DNA of 64,000 nt, taken from Diogma glabrata (taxonomy: Eukaryota > Arthropoda > Insecta > Diptera > Cylindrotomidae). Positions 46,191 through 57,491 of the stretch are shown in pieces. The notes under the pieces were generated by a model. That model was not told the DNA's origin. It did no database searches and was given only the letters and a program-made list of their open reading frames with translations. The DNA is taken from assembly GCA_963693315.1 (NCBI GenBank), contig OY856188.1, positions 157,733,136 through 157,797,135 on the forward strand, in the 5' to 3' direction. Position 1 is the stretch's first letter. Every line of letters starts with the position of its first letter. A program made the position numbers and the translations under genes.

Positions 46191-47945
46191 CTTTGAACAG
46201 ACATAGTTGCATCTTTTTCCAAAGTATCATCAAAATTTATTCACGAACGAATGATGTGTGCTCCCAACAAACATTGAAAAAATTGTGACACAGTAAACAG
46301 GTGTTCGGGAGGCCCCAACCACTTACTTCAATATTGTCCAAAAACTAATCAGTTCTTTGTCATTCAACCCTCCATCTTTTTTCTAATTGTCATTAAAATA
46401 AATTAATGAATGAAGTCTGTATGCTCCCAACAAACTTTAAAAACAAAGTGAGAAAAGTCAGCATTTGTATGGTAGAACCCCCGTCACTTTGATCAATGTG
46501 TCCCAAAATATATTAATTTTTTTCTCACACTAATTGAAACTTTTTCCATAAGTTTCATCATAATCACTTCATTATTGTAGGCTGTAGTGTGCATAAAGAC
46601 ACTGAAAAAATGGAAAATTTACAAAAAAAATTTTTACCGGAAGTGAAAAACCTGAAGTTGGGATGCAGAACTGTTGTGAACCGTACTAAATTCTTATGCG
46701 CCAAGTTTCATCCAATTCGATTATTAGGTACAGATGTTATTGAGCTTTCAAAAAAACAGGTTCTCGGGACCCCACACCACTTTGTTCACTATCGTTAAAA
46801 AACTAATCAGTTCCTTGCCATACATAGTTGCATATTTTTCCAAACTTTCATCAAAATTCATTCACAAACGAATGCTTTGTGCTCCCAACAATCATTGAAA
46901 AAATTGTTACACAATAAACAGGTGCTCGGGGGGCCTCCCACCATTTAGTCCAATATTGTCCAAAAACTAATCAGTTTTTTGTCATTTAAGTTTTCATCTT
47001 TTTTCTAATTGCCATTAAAATAATAGACCCCCCGCTACTTTGATCAATGTGTCCCAAAAGATGATAATCATCTTCTCACACTAATTGAAACCTTTTCCAT
47101 AAGTTTCATCATAAACACTTCATTATTGTAGGCTGTAGTAAGCTTAAAGACACTGAAAAAATGAGAAAATTAAAAAAAAATTTTTACCGGAAGTGAAAAA
47201 CCGAAAGTTGCTATGCAGAACTGTTGTGAACCATACTAAATGCTGATGTACCAAGTTTAATTCAATTCGATTATCAGGTACCGATGTTATTGAGCTTTTG
47301 AAAAAACAGGTGCTCCGGGAACCCCACACCACTTTGGTCACTATCGCTCAAATACTAATCAGTTCTTTGTCATACATATTTGCATCTTTTTCCAAAGTGT
47401 CATCAAAATTCATTCACGAGCGAATGTTTTATGCTCCCAACAAACATAAAAAACATTGGGTAAAAACCACCAGTTGTATGGTGGACCCCCCTTCTCTTTA
47501 TCCAACGTACTCTAAAAGCTGATAAAATCTTTCTTATGATACTTGAAAGCTTTTACCAACGTTTCATGAAAATCGATTGGTAATTGTAGGCTACAGTAGG
47601 GATAAACCCTTGGAAAAAAAACTTTTTAACCGGAAGTTACAAACCGGAAGTTGGTATGCAGAAATTTGGAAACTGTACTAAAACCTTATATACTAAGTTT
47701 CAGTAAGATCATAATCCGGAATTAAAAGTTACTCAAGATTTAAACTTAGAGGTGTTCGGGAGACCCCCCGCCATTTTGTCCAAATTTAAAATGAAACCAG
47801 ATCTTCCATTTTCAAGTGAACTTGTATCATTTGCCAAATTTTCATCAAGATCCAATGCAGAAATGTCACCCACTGACACACCCACCCACGCACATACAGA
47901 CGTACACCAAAATTTTTATTGGCTATTTAGATAGAGGATGGTCCA
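46191..47945. repeat. Tandem array of a ~550-bp repeat
   Basis: AAGACACTGAAAAAATG occurs near 46597 and 47146 (spacing 549). Each copy is followed by TTTTTACCGGAAGTGAAAAA, TCGATTAT-AGGTAC-type words, and ACCCCACACCACTTT. Shared flanks include TGCATCTTTTTCCAAAGT and TCCCAACAAACATTGAAAAA. The block ends with ACCCACGCACATACAGACG at ~47880. A separate copy lies at 51460-52390. Short open frames are repeat by-products. Confidence 0.85.
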
Positions 47946-48487
47946 AAACAAAAGAAAAAAGAAAATTTGGGGTATGTAACATTTTTTTTTTCACGATAGA
48001 TTGCATTACTTCACACAATTTAAAATTGTGGTGAAGTAATAAACATTATTATGAAAATATAAGAAAAGGGAAATGTTATTAATTCGATAGCCTTGCTATC
48101 AGAAAAAATTTTAAATCGAGTTGAATAAATCTAAACTTCAAAAGATTTTGTTAAGGTACTAAACTTCGTTTAGTATGTGAAATAATAGAATTAAAAACAT
48201 GATATTTTAAAAAAAGAAAAATTTTAAATAATAGAAAAAAATGGAAAAAACAAAACAAACAAATTATCAATCAAACATGACAAGGAATACGGATATTCTG
48301 CAAGTCAGAATAATTTGCAATCTAACAAACTATATAAATATTCTACCTCGGCCATAATACATAGCTAAATTGAAAACTGTTTTAGCTCTTCATGAAACAT
48401 GACACTTCTCATAATTTCAGGGAATGAGTTTAAGAAATACGGAGCAAAACTTAAAAATTAAATATCTTCTATCGTTATATCTATTCT
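47946..48487. other. No gene seen
   Basis: AT-rich. A small hairpin ATTACTTCACACAATT / AATTGTGGTGAAGTAAT lies at 48004-48040. No coding signal. Confidence 0.55.
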
Positions 48488-48743
48488 GGGACCCTATTCC
48501 CGAACACATAAATGTGAATTTTGACAATATTGTGAAGTTTGTATCGCATAACGTTTGTATCATAAAACGGTAACGGTAACGATTTTCCGGAAAACGAATT
48601 TCATAATATTGTCTTAATTCAATTTAGACAATATTGCGAAATTTGTTTTTCGTAAAATTGTTACCGTTACCGTTTAATGTTAAGCAATACAAACTTCACA
48701 ATATTGTCCAAATTCACATTTATGTGTTCGGGAATAGGGCCCC
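48488..48743. mobile_element. 256-bp palindromic foldback element
   Basis: The ends GGGACCCTATTCCCGAACAC and GTGTTCGGGAATAGGGCCCC are inverted copies. Pairing continues inward through AAATGTGAATT, GACAATATTGTGAAGTTTGT and ACGGTAACGGTAAC to a centre near TTAATTCAATTTAG. Almost the whole unit can fold on itself. It is non-coding. No unambiguous target duplication is visible. Confidence 0.85.
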
Positions 48744-48951
48744 TGAATTAAGGTATGACAAACATACCAAAACTATTGAAACAACATTATGTTTTTCCGA
48801 TTGTCGACGAATGTAATTTTCATATATGCAATAAAAAACTCGTAATAAATATGTACGTATAAAAATGACGTAATGGTGATATAAAAAGTGGAAAAATATG
48901 GTTCAATTTTTTACCCAAAATTACCCTTATACAATTTTTCAGAACAACAAC
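48744..48951. other. Spacer, no gene seen
   Basis: AT-rich sequence between the foldback element and the LINE tail. Confidence 0.6.
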
Positions 48952-50322
48952 TTTTTATTTATTTATTTATTTGTTTATTTTTTATGTAAAACTACAGAAC
49001 TTGTGTCCCTAATGATCTACAAATTATATTGAAATTTATGATAAACTTAAATTAATGAAATTATTTTTTAAAATACATTTGAGCCTGTTTTTGGCAATGC
49101 CAAACTCAAACAACTCATAAAACTCATTAAATTTGGACGAGAGAACGTTAATAGGCTCTTGAGCCATAATTAAGTACGGTGAAAGTTTAATTATAAGATT
49201 GAGCGAGTTCTGAGATTTCTGGAAGGAACATAAGAATTGAGTCCCTCCAAAAAACAAGGGGACTGCACTCTGTTTTCGAGGAGATCTGCAACAAACAACG
49301 CTCCGGTAATATTTCTCCGGTACTCCAATGACTGTAAATTAAAATTGACACACTGGACAGTATATGGTGGAAGATTTTTCCTGTTTTCCCAATTTGCAAC
49401 ATTGTGGTTAAAATTGAATAACCTGAATTTACCAACAACATAGAAAAAAACATTTTTTTTTGGACTCGTTCAATTCTTTTAATATCTGTTTTACGAGCAG
49501 AACTCCATACTGTTACGGCATATTCTAGATTACATCTAACATAGCATGTATATATACGCAGTAATGTGATTAGGTTTTTAAATTCTTTACCCACACTGAA
49601 AAGAAAACCCAACATGGATAAAAATTTGGCTACTATTTTATCAATATGCAGATTGAAAGACATTTGAAAGTCAAAGTGTTATCCTAAGTCAAAAATTTCA
49701 GATACTCTAATTAAAATAATATTTAAAATTTTGTAGGGATAATATATAGGGGCATAGTTTTTATGATAAGCCATCACCTTACACTTACTTACATTTAGCT
49801 GAAGCATGTTTGTTTCACTCCATAGCTGAAACTTATTCAGATAATCTTGAAGACTTATGCTGGTTTTTTATCGTATAGTACAATTTTATATCATCAGCAT
49901 ATATCAGAACTTTGCAAAATTTAAAAATATTGACAACATCATTAATACATAAAGTGAATAATAATGGTCCAATATGCGACCCTTGAGGAACTCCAGAGTG
50001 AACAGATATCTTAGTAGACCTTAACCCATTTATCTTAACAGTTTGGGTTCTTTTGGATAAGTAAGATTGAATCCACCCAATAAAATTATCATCTAAGCCA
50101 TACTGGTGTAGACTGTTAAGGATCACAATATGGTTTATATAATCAAAAGCTTTACTAAAGTCAGTATAAATTACATCCAGCTGAAATTTTGATTCCAAAA
50201 CCTTTATGACAGCACCCGTAAACTCCATCAAGTTAGTAGATGTAGATTTGCCTTTACAAAACCCATGCTGATGAACGGAGATCATTTCTTTACATTTAAC
50301 AAAAAGATAATCAGTTACGATC
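48952..50322 (-). pseudogene. 5-prime-truncated Jockey-group LINE with (AAAT)n tail
   Basis: On the minus strand the RT frame (50285-49833) reads QHGFCKGKSTSTNLMEF, YTDFSKAFDYINH, HSGVPQGSHIGPLLFTLCIN and the active-site box LIYADDIKLYY. After a frame break, 49663-49187 gives the thumb and C-terminal region (LLRIYTCYVRCNLEYAVTVW, RIERVQKKMFF). A last fragment at 49257-49036 contains FNEFYELFEFGIAKN. The 3-prime end is at about 48952, where a (TTTA)n tract is an (AAAT)n tail on the minus strand. The RT core motifs kept are intact, but the endonuclease, ORF1 and N-terminal RT are absent. At least two frameshifts are present. It differs from the CR1-like LINE at 24790 and 45430. Confidence 0.88.
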
Positions 50323-51459
50323 TATTACAATCTAATATTCTAATAATCTAATAATCTCGAACTTCAGTGGTTAAAATTTTTTGATGATATAAATTGTTAT
50401 AAAAAATAATGAACAATTAGAATTTTAATCGGACTAAAAATCTTTAAAACTAAATATCTCAAGAACACGAATTAACGCCTCTTTGTAAATTTGATATATT
50501 TTAAAGTAAGGTTAGAGCTATATTTAAAAAAAAAGTTAAAATATAATTGATTTCAAAATTTTTTGTTAATGGAAGTTGTTTGAAAAAATGAAGAAAAATT
50601 CGAATTTCAGTCGTACTAAAAATCTTTAAAATTAAATATCTCAAGAACAAAAATTAACGCCTCTGAGTTAATTTAATGTATTTTAGAGTAAGAATAGAAC
50701 TATTTTCAGAAAAAAAAATAATTAAATTCCAATTGATCTTCGACCGCAGCGCCATCTTTAAAAAAGGTTTTTTTAATATTTTCATTTAAAAATTAATTAT
50801 AAAAGCAATTAATTAATTTTTTTCAAAGGACTAACTAATCATCTATAAAACAAAAAAAGTTTGATGAAATCGGTAGGTATAGCCGTTCTTGAGCAATTTA
50901 ATTTCAAAGCCACATCGGATTGGCAGAATTTTCATTTTTCATGCATGTTGGGGTGCCCCCTATGCTCAAACTATGCACTTTAAAAAAATTTTAAAATAAG
51001 TTGTATTTTTTATTTTGACCATACTACTTATATGCCAAGTTTCAGGAAAATCAAAAATGGTCAAGTTTTCACAACTCTGTCTAGAACTCGTTTTTCATCT
51101 TGAATAGTTCGTATACTAGAAATAAAACTTTAATACTTATTAATTAACTTAACATCAAAGCTTTAATTTAAATTTCAAAATTCTCAGAAAATAAACAACA
51201 CATTCAGTTCATACGAACGATCGAATGAATCAATCTAATAGCTTTAATGTGGTTTTATAAGTTTCTTCTCAAGTTGCTATTCTATATTCAAACTTTGATT
51301 GACTAAAATGTAAAATCAAACTTTTATTTACCAGAATAAATTATATATGAAAAAATTAATAAATAAGCGGATCTGCACCTAAACGAATCTAGACCGTGGT
51401 GATCTCTTAAAAATAAACTATAATTTACCACAACTATGGAAACAAAATATTCTGAATAT
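50323..51459. other. No gene seen
   Basis: AT-rich. A loose direct repeat is visible: AACTAAATATCTCAAGAACA near 50448 and AATTAAATATCTCAAGAACA near 50630, each followed by TTAACGCCTCT. This ~182-bp spacing suggests two decayed copies of a tandem unit. No coding frame. Confidence 0.55.
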
Positions 51460-52390
51460 ATAGTAAGGAAAGTCAGCAGTTGTATGGTGGAGCCTCGCCA
51501 CTTCAAACATTGTGTCCCAAAAGTTAATCATTACCTTCTCACACTATTTAACCCTTTTTCATAAGTTTCATCATAAACACTTCATTATTGTAGGCTGAAG
51601 TGTGAATAAAGACACTGAAAAATTGCAAAACAAAATTTTTACCGGAAGTGAAAAACCAAAAGTTAAAAACCGAATGTTGAAAGCCGTACTTAGTGCTTAT
51701 GTACCAAGTTTCATTGTACTCGATTATCAGGTACAGTTGGTATTGACCTTTAAAAAAACAGGTGCTCAGTGGACCCTCCACCACTTTGTTGAATATCGCT
51801 GAAAAACTAATCAGGTTCTTGCCTGACATTTTTGTATCTTTTTTAAAGTGTCATCAAAATTAACTCACGAACTCAAGAACATTAAAAACACAGTGAGAAA
51901 AGCACCTGTTGTTTGGTGAACTGCCCAACTTTTTGTCCAATGTATTCCAAAAGCTGACGAAATCTTTCTTATATTGATTGAAACCTTTTACCAAAGTTTC
52001 ATGAAAATCGATTTGAAACTGTAGGCTATAGTATAGATAAATACTTAAAAAAAACTTTTTAACCGGAAGTGAAAAACCGGAAATTAGTATTCAGAAATAT
52101 TTTCAAAAGTACTACAACTTTACATACCAAGTCTCAATAAGATTGACAGCCAGGATCAAAAGTTATTGAAGATTCAAACTTGCAGGTGTTCGAAAGACCT
52201 CCGTCCATTTTGTCCATTTTTAAATAAACTCAGATCTTCCATTTTCGAGTTAACCACAATCATACATAAAATGTTTTCAAGGTCATATGTGCTTTTGTCA
52301 CCCGTCCACGCAACCACCAACGCACTCACAGACATATACTTTTTTGGGTATTGAGATAGGGGACACTAATATGTTTCCAAAACCAGTCCT
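51460..52390. repeat. ~550-bp repeat family, dispersed copy
   Basis: It shares AAGACACTGAAAAATTG (51609), TTTTTACCGGAAGTGAAAAA, CATTATTGTAGGCTG and the terminal ACGCACTCACAGACAT with the array at 46191-47945, in the same orientation. It is more diverged than the copies in the array are from each other. Confidence 0.8.
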
Positions 52391-52595
52391 GTGAAATAAT
52401 CTTGATTATACATATTTCCAAAATCACCAAAACAACAATCTATATATAGTAAAAGTGAGATTTGTGAGATAAAAAGCATAGATTTAGGAAAAAGTTTCAA
52501 AATATCTAGTGAATTGTGTCGAATAAAATACCAAAAAAAATGAATTAAATTTTAGTGTTTACCAATTCAATAATTTAAATAATCATATATAATAT

Positions 52596-52726
52596 CACGA
52601 GTCGTCAAATAATAGTCGATTATTTTTCATAATCATTATTGCGAATGTCATTTGAGGTTTTTAACCTCAAATGGTATGAGTGGTTATGTTGAAAAATAAT
52701 CGACTAATAATTTGGTGACGAGTTGT
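52596..52726. repeat. 131-bp palindromic element
   Basis: The arms CACGAGTCGTC...AATAGTCGATTATTTTT and AAAAATAATCGACTAATAATT...GACGAGTTG are inverted copies. The centre is a smaller perfect hairpin (CATTTGAGGT / ACCTCAAATG). Non-coding. Confidence 0.8.
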
Positions 52727-54670
52727 ATTTAGCAGACAATTTAACGAACATAAATAGTAACATTATTTCATACAACATAATCCTTTGTTGTCATATTTTC
52801 TTCTAACAAAATTAAATATTATTTTATCTTAGTAGGCGCATAAATGTTATAAATTTGTAATTTATTTTTATGAATGAAAACGGACATTTATGAATGAAAA
52901 CGGACATTTTTATTATTTGCAAATTGCATTTTTATATAATTTTGTATTATTGAATAATTTGTAGAAAAATTTTTATTTAGAAATTAATAATTATCTTTTA
53001 AACAAAATTATAAATAAAAAAAAATTATATCATTAATAATAAAAAATTATCTCAATATCTCTAGTTTTAAATTAATATATTAAGTAGGCCGAAAATAGTC
53101 ATTATAATTCGCTGTTCCTTCCAACCAGAGAAAAATAATCGATATAATTCGTTTTGATTTGTTAAAAAATAGTAAATGAAGCGTTTTTATTGGACCTTAT
53201 CGAAACTTTATTTAGTGAGTTGAATTGTCTAAGAAATTCAAGGAAAGCAAATTAACAATTTTGCCTCAAAGATGTCTATAAAGGTAAATTTTGGTTCTTC
53301 ATAATTTTAATTTTTAATTAAAATCATTTTAGAAGAAATATAAGGAGACGTTTGTTTGTTTTGTTTGTTTATCTCACACTAAGGAATGTTTTGTTTATAT
53401 CTTCTGCAATTATTTATTCCCGACTTTTCACTTAGTAAGCTTCTTGGTCATACTTCTTTCGAGTTTTGGTAACAAAATTGCGCCTTGAGCTGAAAACACG
53501 AAGAAGTGTGACGTTAGTCGAATAGTATATCCAGCAATGCATCACTTCACAATGCAGGAACAGTATGCTGAAAATACTTCAAGATATTTATTCCAAAAGT
53601 GAACTGTAAAACACGCCAAGTTGTGTAAAGTATGAGTCATGCAAACTACAGATTAACGGTGGCACTACTGAAATGTTATAATCGCATCAATAAATATATA
53701 GTAACTATTGGAATAGGAAATGTTTCAACGATTTTGTCTTGAAAAGAACGAATCAAATTCTACATAGTAAAAAAGCCTTTGAAAGAGAAAGCTTAGAGAT
53801 CAAATGCTTGGATAAAAATGTATGTGGTTTATATTTATGTAAAGAAGATTCAATGGTGTTGTTGGCTTATTATCATAATATGATTAGCTCATGAATATGA
53901 TGGCGACGCTCGGCTAAGAAATTAGCATCATAATAAAATAGTTACAATCAAGAGTGGAATATAATAACACGGTAAATAAGTTTTTCATAATATTATTACT
54001 AAAATACTTCGTCTTCATCACAACTCAAACTCAACGTCAAAACAATTTCTTTATTTATTTATTTTCTTATATACATATATAACTATGCTTTGCTTGACAT
54101 CGATAAGTTGGTGACCTAATACAATACTTCCAAATCATGATGAAACATAAATTATATGTTTTTCTTAGATTTCAATTTGATTTAGATAATTTAGCACAAG
54201 ATATCTCATGAGGATTATACAATAGATTTTATCTACGGACCACGACTGCTATTGAATATATGCATTCCATGTAATGTATGTGAATTTAGCCCGTTTTTCA
54301 TCCCGTAAAAATGCGATGACTACATTAAACATTTATATCGGGACACTTTCTACTGTCATCAAAAAGTATCAACTCTGAGCCCAGAAAATTGACTGTCACG
54401 ATAGTTTTTTGTAAAATTAGCCCAACTGTATAAAATCAAAACAAAATTTTAAACGATTTGTAAAATTTTATCGTATATTTTATCTTTATATAAAAATTTC
54501 TTTAATCAGTTTTGATAATGTAAAACACATTTTATAAATGATTGTTGTTATACAATAATTTACTACATGTTACCTGATAAATTAAACGCATCATAACCAA
54601 CACTAAAAGTAAGTTCAGAAATTAAGACAAAATTTTAATAATATTGAAACATCTTGTTATTTGACTCTGA
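52727..54670. other. No gene seen
   Basis: AT-rich sequence without credible frames. A 20-base tandem (TTTATGAATGAAAACGGACA) is doubled at 52867-52907. Nothing else was recognised. Confidence 0.5.
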
Positions 54671-54920
54671 AGACGCTTGTTTAATGAAATTGGTTTTCTG
54701 GCCGAGAATTCTGATTAATGCACGTAATTGATAAAGGTTCAATGTACTTTCTCTATATTTTCTAAGATTTTTGTATGTGGATAAATTGAGATAAAATTTT
54801 GAGAGATTGGGCAAATAAATTACTTTTTTGAGGATATGTCGATATTGGGATAGACGCTTTTTGAATGAAATCGGTTTTCGGGCCGAGAATTCTGTTTAAT
54901 GCACGTAATTGATAAAGGTT
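54671..54920. repeat. Two 69-bp direct repeats
   Basis: 54671-54739 and 54852-54920 share AGACGC, TGAAAT-GGTTTTC, GGCCGAGAATTCTG and TTAATGCACGTAATTGATAA with a few substitutions. Unit spacing is 181 bp. Confidence 0.85.
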
Positions 54921-55628
54921 TATGGCCTAGTAGTGGTGCCAATCTTAATTGCGTAGAGGCATACACTTCTAAATTCATATCCCACAACAATTTATGTTCG
55001 GTGGTGGAATTAGACCATCGGATCCTTTAAATTATAAGCACAAATCCACACAAAACATCTACAATTTCTTTCCTTTTTAATTACACTTGATCATATTAAA
55101 TAAATAAAAATTTCGATTAATTTTTTATGATAAATCGTATTTATTATTTTTTAATTTTTGGAATATTTAATTAACATTGCACAACTTTAAAGAAAATTGT
55201 CTAATTCTAATGTTTTTACGTTGAAGAAATAATCTGTTGTGTGTATTTTTTTTTTAACAAAGGAAACAAAAGGTTTCTTTGTTCTCATTTTTATCATGAA
55301 GTTAGTTTTGAATAAACAAGTGCTATTTTCCTTTTTTTTGCGTTTGATATTTTTAAATTCAAATATATTCAGCGCCACATACACCCTCTTATCAGTGATA
55401 TAGTCAAATCAATATCACGTAAAAGATGTGTTTACATATGTTGGCGACGTTCATTTATTTAATTCTAATTTATGAAATATTTTTAATATTCTAATTTTTA
55501 AACGTATTAACTAATAATGAACAATAATAACAAAACAACAATAATATCTATTACTATTTAGAAAACAATGTTTCTTTTTTTATTACTTGCATGTTTTATT
55601 ACTTGCGTAATAAGTTGAGTTCAAAATT
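54921..55628. other. No gene seen
   Basis: AT-rich, no recognised features. It ends where the Gypsy integrase tail begins. Confidence 0.5.
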
Positions 55629-56077
55629 TTAGATGGTGGACGAGTGATCCTTCCAGACCTGGTAGTGAATTTTTTGTGGCTGAAAATTAAAGCGCACTGT
55701 TTTTTTAATTTTGATTACGGGATTTGCCATAGAATTTTGATCCTGTTCCGAAAAATCTGAAACTGGAACCGAAATGTGATCGGAGTTGTCGTCAAGACTC
55801 TGCTTCGTAGTAGTTGAAACAGCAGTCGAAGTAGATTGCTCTGGAGAACTATGTATTAGCGGCGATTGGTCGGTCAGTGGTCGATCAGACTTGGTGTTAT
55901 CCTGATAACTTGGTTTAAGTCTGTCGATACTAACTTTGACCGCTCGATCTCTAATGTCGATAGTGAATGTTTTGTCATCTCGGTTGATGACAAGAAAAGG
56001 TCCGTCATAGGGCTGTTACAGCGACTTTCGGACCGTGTCCAGTCTCAAAAACACATGCGAACAGGTTTTCAAATCGT
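55629..56077 (-). pseudogene. Ty3/Gypsy integrase C-terminal tail (GPY/F domain)
   Basis: The minus strand reads one frame with a single internal stop, ending at TAA (55629-55631). It begins near HVFLRLDTVRKSL, then an in-frame stop, then QPYDGPFLVINRDDKTFTID, VKVSIDRLKPSY, a Ser/Thr-rich linker and a C-terminal basic TVRFNFQPQ. The PYDGPF block with a following D-K-x-FT-ID and DRLKP is the GPY/F module found at the C-terminus of Gypsy integrases. The catalytic core is absent: similarity stops at the repeat starting at 56080, which may have replaced or interrupted it. The family is different from the pol at 5327-7905, judged by the tail sequence. Confidence 0.82.
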
Positions 56078-56079
56078 AC

Positions 56080-57101
56080 TTTTTGCTGTTTATTTTTAAA
56101 ATTTTTATTTTATTAATAATAATATAAACTTCCTTATAGTAACAATTTGAATTTGGTTTTTTATTTTATTGAATATCGATTTCGACTTACGTCATCTTCA
56201 GTTCTTAAACTTTAATTACAAGTTTTGCTTAAACTATTACTTATATACTATTTCAACTGCTATTTTTTATTATTGTGTCATATATTTTGTTAGTTTAATT
56301 TTAATTATTTACCAAAAGCAATTTAGGGTATTGCAAGAAAAAAAGTTTTGTAGGTTATGTATAATTTTAAAAATATTTTTTATTAATTTGAATTGCATAT
56401 TTTACTTTTATGCAAAATACATGATAATTAGCATAAATAATACCGTATATATGGTAAAATGTCAAAAAAATGCAAAAGTTAATTTTTTTCTTCATGCCCA
56501 AAAATGGGCATTTAAATTAAGGCAGCATAATTTTAATTATACTAAGGTTAAAGTAGATAAAAACAAGTACAGATTAAAAAAATAAATTTTATTCTGGATG
56601 ACTTCTCATAAAATGGCACCATTTGCCAAATTTAATGAAAAATGCCAATTATGGCCGAAAAAATTAAAATTTTTCCATAAAAATTAAAATCCCATATTAA
56701 GAGTAGTAAAAAACATGTTCGCTGAAATTTTCATGAAAATTCGACAATTTTTCCGCCCCTTATCATAAATTTAGTAAAAAAAAAAGTCACGCGATTCGGT
56801 TTTTTGAGGTTAGGTTACACTTTTAAAGTACCTAACTCCCTTAGATGGATTCGAAATTTAATTACAAACATTTCCCATTTTTTTTTTTATGATCATTAGA
56901 GCCCGAAATATTTCAAAAATAGTGAAGCGTCCTACTCAAAAAACACCAAAAACCCCGTTTTTGCCATTTTTGAGGCCCTTTCGGACCTCCAAATTTGCTA
57001 AATAATTACATGCCCACTAACTTTTATGTCCCTAACATAAAACAAAAAAGAAATTCAACTTTGCTTTTACATCGATATAAAATGCTAATATTACTCCACT
57101 A
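56080..57101 (-). repeat. Interspersed ~1-kb repeat, copy B
   Basis: Near-identical to 14256-15285, allowing small indels. Its left end abuts the Gypsy integrase tail and its right end stops at CTCCACTAA, where flanks diverge. It carries the better-preserved hammerhead-like core on the minus strand (56180-56201). A plus-strand frame (56169-56585) is a low-complexity by-product. Confidence 0.85.
56180..56201 (-). ncRNA. Hammerhead-like core
   Basis: On the minus strand CTGAAGA is followed by T, a GAC-GTAA-GTC stem-loop and GAAA, the order of a hammerhead core with a 3-bp stem II. The 5-prime strand of stem III with the cleavage site was not found upstream. Similar motifs are known from Penelope-like element termini (established), so an origin from such a terminus is inferred. 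Confidence 0.4.
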
Positions 57102-57491
57102 ATAGTAAAAAGCAAAATAGAGTTCAAACAAATTTTTTTGTTTGCAATTTTAAATTAATGATATTTACTATAAGACTTCTTTTAAAGTAGGATATTTCCA
57201 TTTGAAGGTTTTTCAATTAACTAGAAAATCAATTAACTAGAAAGTAAAATAACTTACAGAAAAAAATCGAAAATAAAATGCCATCATAGTATAAAATTTT
57301 GTAGTATTACCATATGCAACTTTTCTTGTTTTACGGGATATAATTTCGGGCTAACTTCACAAAGGTTTCTATGTGTATGTCCCCCATTGTAATGTTATAC
57401 ATTCTCTAAACTGTTGTAGCATGTAGCGATCGTTGAATATTCTTTAGTTCATTAAATATTCTATACTAACCAAATCATATCTTAACATTCT
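57102..57491. other. No gene; flank of the Penelope-like element
   Basis: AT-rich. Segment 57370-57475 (TATGTCCCCCATTGTAATG, TTCATTAAATATTC) resembles 40360-40470. It could be a 5-prime part of the same element family. Confidence 0.4.

Noticed and set aside
56169..56585. 138-codon plus frame
   Set aside because: Low-complexity F/Y/I-rich translation of an AT-rich repeat; the sister copy at 14256 does not keep the frame.
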